A stretch of 9,888 bases of DNA from NCBI GenBank assembly GCA_003232445.1, contig QIJM01000422.1, positions 1 to 9,888 of the forward strand, given 5' to 3'. Shown here piece by piece: positions 7,483 through 9,888 of the stretch. Below the pieces are notes generated by a model, which saw nothing but the letters and a program-made list of their open reading frames with translations, was not told where the DNA came from and searched no databases. The translations under genes and the position numbers were made by a program. The stretch is from Paraglaciecola arctica. GTDB lineage: Bacteria > Pseudomonadota > Gammaproteobacteria > Enterobacterales > Alteromonadaceae. How positions within the stretch are numbered: position 1 is the stretch's first letter; each line of letters opens with the position of its first letter.

Positions 7483-7557
7483 ATGGCTAACACTATTTGG
7501 TGTTGGCCTAACGTCTTGTTTGCTATACAGTATGTACTTGTTTTTCTGACTTGTTGA
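7483..7557 (+). CDS. Possible 24-codon hydrophobic leader ORF
   Basis: An ATG at 7483 opens a 24-residue frame (MANTIWCWPNVLFAIQYVLV, then FLTC and a TGA stop). GGAG at 7471-7474, just before the permease stop codon, lies 8 nt upstream, which is good ribosome-site spacing. The stop overlaps the presumed ribosome site of the MAPEG gene, whose ATG follows at 7564, so it could couple translation from the permease to MAPEG. Its product would be a short hydrophobic peptide. There is no homology evidence, and a frame this short with a good upstream GGAG can arise by chance. Confidence 0.25.
   Translation: MANTIWCWPNVLFAIQYVLVFLTC
7485..7508 (+). terminator. Hairpin after the exporter operon (weak terminator or attenuator)
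   Basis: GGCTAACAC (7485-7493) pairs with GTGTTGGCC (7500-7508) over 9 bp with one T-G wobble and a 6-nt loop. The following sequence TAACGTCTTGTTTGC is only loosely T-rich, so it is not a textbook intrinsic terminator. It begins 8 bp after the permease stop. Confidence 0.35.
7521..7529 (+). promoter_or_regulatory. Possible extended -10 promoter element before the MAPEG gene
   Basis: TGCTATACA matches the extended -10 form TGN-TATAAT with two mismatches in the hexamer. No good -35 hexamer lies at 16-18 bp; TTGGCC at 7503-7508 is only 15 bp away and overlaps the hairpin. It lies 34 bp before the MAPEG ATG. Confidence 0.3.
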
Positions 7558-7563
7558 GTACAT

Positions 7564-7983
7564 ATGAACGACACGATTTTGGCCCTTTTAGGCTACATCA
7601 CTTGGACGCTGGTCTTGTTGGTATGGATTGCTGCTTACCGAACTTTGTTAGTGACGAGTAAACAAAAAGCGCCTAATGATTTTAAGGCTGATGGATCTAA
7701 CTCTCCTCCTTTTGGGGGAAGGTTAACCCGCGCGCAGAGTAACTGTGTGGAGAGTTTTGCGTTTGCTGGAGGTTTAATGCTTTTGGCATTAGCGACTAAT
7801 TCGGCTGTGATCACCAATGGTTTAGCCTTAGTGTTGTTGGCAGCACGTTTGGGGCAATCAATCACCCACTTGTTATCGAATAGTGTGTTGGCCGTGCAAA
7901 TTCGTTTTGCTTTTTTCTTGGCGCAGGTGGGTATTTGTTTCTATTGGGTGGTTCTATTTGCTGCAAAATTTATAGGAGCCTAG
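7564..7983 (+). CDS. MAPEG-family small integral membrane protein
   Basis: 139-residue protein with four hydrophobic segments: about 5-27, 64-80, 82-97 and 115-135. The loop after helix 1 leads into RLTRAQSNCVESF, which resembles the MAPEG hallmark (R-x-x-R-x-x-x-N-x-x-E) carrying residues that bind glutathione in eukaryotic members. A second element, AARLGQSITHLL, and an Arg-containing start of helix 4 (QIRFAFFLAQVG) also fit. Length is normal for the family. MAPEG stands for membrane-associated proteins in eicosanoid and glutathione metabolism; bacterial members are mostly uncharacterised, so a glutathione-linked role is only possible. Start: ATG with a short GAG ribosome-site match 5 nt upstream. 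It follows the exporter operon by 86 bp on the same strand and could be transcribed by read-through or from its own weak promoter. Confidence 0.82.
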   Translation: MNDTILALLGYITWTLVLLVWIAAYRTLLVTSKQKAPNDFKADGSNSPPFGGRLTRAQSNCVESFAFAGGLMLLALATNSAVITNGLALVLLAARLGQSITHLLSNSVLAVQIRFAFFLAQVGICFYWVVLFAAKFIGA

Positions 7984-8378
7984 CAGTATGCCAATACCGG
8001 TGGAAACGTTTGTGCCGTCGCTCATCAGCGCGGCATAGCCGGTATGATCATCGATGGTGCTATCCGTGATATTGGCGAAATTCGTGATTTACAGTTTCCG
8101 GTTTATGTCCGTGGTTTGATGCCCAGGCCCGGAGCCAAGAACAAATATTCCCTATTAATCAGCCTATTCAGTGTGGTGGTGTGACAGTTCATACCGGTGA
8201 TTATATTGTGGCAGATGAAGACGGTATTGCGGTGATTCCAAAAGATAAACTTACAGAAGTTTATCACCTTGGCAAAGCTCGCACCGATAAGGATGCTGCG
8301 ATGAATTTAGCGGAGTGGAAAGCCCAACATTCGAAAAAAATTGAATCGAAATTACAAGAATTAGGGTATTCTGATTAG
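7984..8378 (+). pseudogene. Remnant of an RraA / HMG-aldolase-like gene (5' truncated, frameshifted)
   Basis: Right after the MAPEG stop, the same reading frame continues with sequence typical of the RraA-like (4-hydroxy-4-methyl-2-oxoglutarate aldolase/oxaloacetate decarboxylase) family: GGNVCAVAHQRGIAGMIIDG, then AIRDIGEIRDLQFPVYVRG. The DGxxRD motif, which supplies the metal-binding Asp and the active-site Arg in the family, is present. The frame is lost at a CCC run (8150-8152). Restoring one C would join KNKYS to PINQPIQCGGVTVHTGDY, then IVADEDGIAVIP and a normal C-terminus ending at 8378. About 131 residues remain of an expected 220-240, so roughly the first 90-100 are missing, with no start codon or ribosome site. 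A GTG at 8181 opens the downstream 65-codon frame but would encode only a domain fragment. A single-base sequencing error could explain the frameshift but not the missing 5' end. Confidence 0.8.
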
Positions 8379-8411
8379 CCTAATTTAGAAAAGGTCTGTT
8401 GAATAATATTT

Positions 8412-8540
8412 TTATACCCAAAATCATTGGAATTGCACGGCGGCGGCAAATGAATGAGACCCCAATCACTTAGTTCATTAAGTGATTGGGGCGAATAAGT
8501 GCAGCCAACAAACGTGCAGTTTCAAGAATGAAGGGTATAA
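8412..8540. repeat. 129-bp palindromic dispersed-type element (MITE/REP-like) with TTATACCC ends
   Basis: The ends are perfect 8-bp inverted repeats, TTATACCC (8412-8419) and GGGTATAA (8533-8540). Inside, TGCACG (8434-8439) pairs with CGTGCA (8513-8518) at the same 14-nt offset from each end. A perfect 13-bp stem (8460-8472 with 8479-8491) encloses a 6-nt loop at the centre. The whole element can fold as one long interrupted hairpin. From memory it resembles a repeat of about 130 bp that begins TATACCC and ends GGGTATA in many Vibrio, Shewanella and Pseudoalteromonas genomes. Only one copy is in this window, so its dispersal is not shown here. No open reading frame is contained. Confidence 0.7.
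8460..8491 (+). other. Central perfect 13-bp stem-loop of the palindromic element
   Basis: CCCCAATCACTTA, a 6-nt loop GTTCAT, then TAAGTGATTGGGG. The stem is perfectly paired, so it would form on either strand. It lacks a following T-run, so it is not a standard intrinsic terminator, although it could impede read-through or protect 3' ends. Confidence 0.7.
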
Positions 8541-8572
8541 CAGGCTGCGTAATTCCAAGGTCTATTATCTCC

Positions 8573-9888
8573 ATGTTTTCATTTTTTGAGCGGTTAACAA
8601 ATCCGTTTCCCGTTGAACATCCCACACAACCGCCAAAAACCATTTTTGCTTTTTGTCGATACTATTCAAAAGGCATGTGGCCGGTTATTTTTTCTGTGTC
8701 TATTTTATCTGCTGTCATAGCGGCTCTTGAAGTTTCACTGTTCGGTTTTCTTGGCCAACTGGTTGATTGGCTAGCATCAAGCGACAGAGAAACATTTTTA
8801 CAGCAAGAGTTAGGCAGCCTTATTTGGATGGGGGTGCTGGTGCTGGTGGTTTTACCACTATTGGTGATCACTCAGTCGTTACTGTCTCATCAGGGATTAA
8901 TGGGTAATTTCCCTATGCAAGTTCGCTGGCAAGCTCATCGCTATATGATTGGTCAAAGCTTAGGCTTTTTCCAAAATGAGTTTGCTGGGCGTATAGCGAC
9001 CAAAGTCATGCAAACTGCGTTGTCGGTACGTGAAACTGTAATGAAAACATTAGATATTTTGGTCTATGTTAGCGTGTATTTTTTCAGTGTTTTGTTTTTG
9101 GTTATTTCCGCCGATTGGCGCTTAAGTGCCCCTCTTATTGTGTGGTTTCTGATTTATTTAGTGATTTTGCGCACGCTTATTCCAAGATTAAAGCGGGTAT
9201 CGCAACGTCAAGCCGATGCGCGTTCAATGATGACAGGGCGCATCGTGGATAGTTACACCAATATCACCACAGTAAAATTGTTCGCTCATACCAGCCGCGA
9301 GGCAGAATATGCCAAAGAGGGCATGTTTGGTTTTCTGAAAAGTGTCTATCCTCAGATGCGTTTGGTGACTGTGTTGTATGGCTGCGTTTGGTTTAGCAAT
9401 GCCTTGCTGGTATTTAGTATTACTGCGCTGGCGATATATTTGTGGATGTTGGAATGGGTTACGCCCGGTGAAATCGCGATTACTGTGAGTTTGTGTTTGC
9501 GCCTTAATGGTATGTCGCAATGGGTGATGTGGGAGGTGTCTTCTCTGTTTGAAAACATCGGTACTGTGCAAGACGGCATCAACAGTTTGTCGTTGCCTGT
9601 TGATGTGCAAGATAAGCCCAATGCAAAAGTCTTAGAAATGAATGGAGGAGCGATTCATTTCAACAATGTGAATTTTGGTTATGCGGGTGCTAATGATATT
9701 CCCATCACAGTTTTCAAAAACCTTGATATCAAAATCAAAGCGGGAGAAAAAGTAGGGTTGGTCGGGCGTTCTGGTGCTGGAAAGTCTACTTTAGTCAATC
9801 TACTGCTGCGCTTTTATGATATTCAAAGCGGCAGTATCAGCATAGACGGACAAGATATTAGTCAGGTTCAGCAAGAAACCTTGCGCGC
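8573..9888 (+). CDS. ABCB/MsbA-type ABC exporter, fused membrane and ATPase domains (3' end cut by window edge)
   Basis: I translated 438 codons by hand before the sequence ends. The N-terminus MFSFFERLTNPFPVEHPTQP precedes an ABC exporter membrane domain with about six hydrophobic segments between residues 35 and 310. The segment GRIATKVMQTALSVRETVMK and then MTGRIVDSYTNITTVKLFAH are the conserved intracellular-loop elements of ABCB-type half-transporters. The nucleotide-binding domain begins near residue 355 (IHFNNVNFGYAG) and shows Walker A GRSGAGKST at 398-406. Q-loop, signature and Walker B lie beyond the window. Start: ATG at 8573; the nearest ribosome-site match, AAGG (8557-8560), is 12 nt away, slightly far. 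The gene follows the palindromic repeat and is separate from the other exporter operon. Such half-transporters dimerise and export lipids, drugs or peptides; the substrate is not inferable here. Confidence 0.93.
   Translation, partial: MFSFFERLTNPFPVEHPTQPPKTIFAFCRYYSKGMWPVIFSVSILSAVIAALEVSLFGFLGQLVDWLASSDRETFLQQELGSLIWMGVLVLVVLPLLVITQSLLSHQGLMGNFPMQVRWQAHRYMIGQSLGFFQNEFAGRIATKVMQTALSVRETVMKTLDILVYVSVYFFSVLFLVISADWRLSAPLIVWFLIYLVILRTLIPRLKRVSQRQADARSMMTGRIVDSYTNITTVKLFAHTSREAEYAKEGMFGFLKSVYPQMRLVTVLYGCVWFSNALLVFSITALAIYLWMLEWVTPGEIAITVSLCLRLNGMSQWVMWEVSSLFENIGTVQDGINSLSLPVDVQDKPNAKVLEMNGGAIHFNNVNFGYAGANDIPITVFKNLDIKIKAGEKVGLVGRSGAGKSTLVNLLLRFYDIQSGSISIDGQDISQVQQETLR

Noticed and set aside
8181..8378. 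65-codon frame starting with GTG as a standalone small gene
   Set aside because: It is the C-terminal part of the RraA-like domain, the GTG lies inside the family's conserved CGGVTVHTGD stretch, and the preceding frame carries the rest of the same domain.
8399..8427. TTGAAT as a -35 element for the right-hand exporter gene
   Set aside because: No acceptable -10 hexamer occurs at 16-18 bp and the site runs into the palindromic repeat.
9224..9621. Two minus-strand frames of 89-128 codons inside the right-hand exporter gene
   Set aside because: They lie antisense to the conserved membrane domain of the ABC exporter, have no recognisable motifs, and are shadows of its codon pattern.
1..9888. 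CRISPR array, tRNA/rRNA genes, integrase or transposase genes, toxin-antitoxin pairs
   Set aside because: No spaced direct-repeat series, no RNA-gene-like sequence and no recombinase motifs were seen in any region I read.

Overview
The window looks like a chromosomal segment of a marine gammaproteobacterium, most likely from the Alteromonadales (Alteromonas/Glaciecola/Paraglaciecola type). This rests on moderate-to-low GC, the protein flavour, a sigma-54/NtrC-type control circuit, and a dispersed TATACCC...GGGTATA palindromic element of a kind I remember from Alteromonadales and Vibrionaceae. The genus is an inference; no rRNA or other taxonomic marker is present.

Region 1 (1-2670, minus strand) is a two-component pair. 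An NtrC-class response regulator (receiver, AAA+ with GAFTGA, Fis-type HTH) overlaps by 11 bp the start of an NtrY-like histidine kinase, which runs off the left edge.

Region 2 (about 2671-2883) is the divergent control region. It holds two copies of TGTTC-N5-CGTACAC exactly 21 bp apart, a very AT-rich spacer, and a candidate sigma-54 promoter with exact GG-N10-G spacing. All of it points at the efflux operon.

Region 3 (2884-7477, plus strand) is a three-gene tripartite-type ABC exporter operon: a HlyD/MacA-like membrane fusion protein, a MacB/LolD-type ATPase, and an 835-residue FtsX/MacB-type permease carrying two permease modules in one chain. The simplest model is that the kinase senses a signal in or at the membrane and the regulator, bound at the tandem sites, turns on the exporter through sigma-54. 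No outer-membrane (TolC-like) gene is present in the window.

Region 4 (7478-8572) is looser. It contains a hairpin and a possible 24-codon leader ORF, a MAPEG-family membrane protein gene, a decayed remnant of an RraA/HMG-aldolase-like gene (5' end missing, one frameshift), and a 129-bp palindromic repeat.

Region 5 (8573-9888, plus strand) is the 5' part of an ABCB/MsbA-type ABC exporter (fused membrane and ATPase domains) that runs off the right edge.

The most useful observations are the sigma-54 promoter with tandem operators between regulator and transporter, the minimal-sensor kinase paired with an ABC exporter, and the palindromic repeat. I did not find a clearly unprecedented system.
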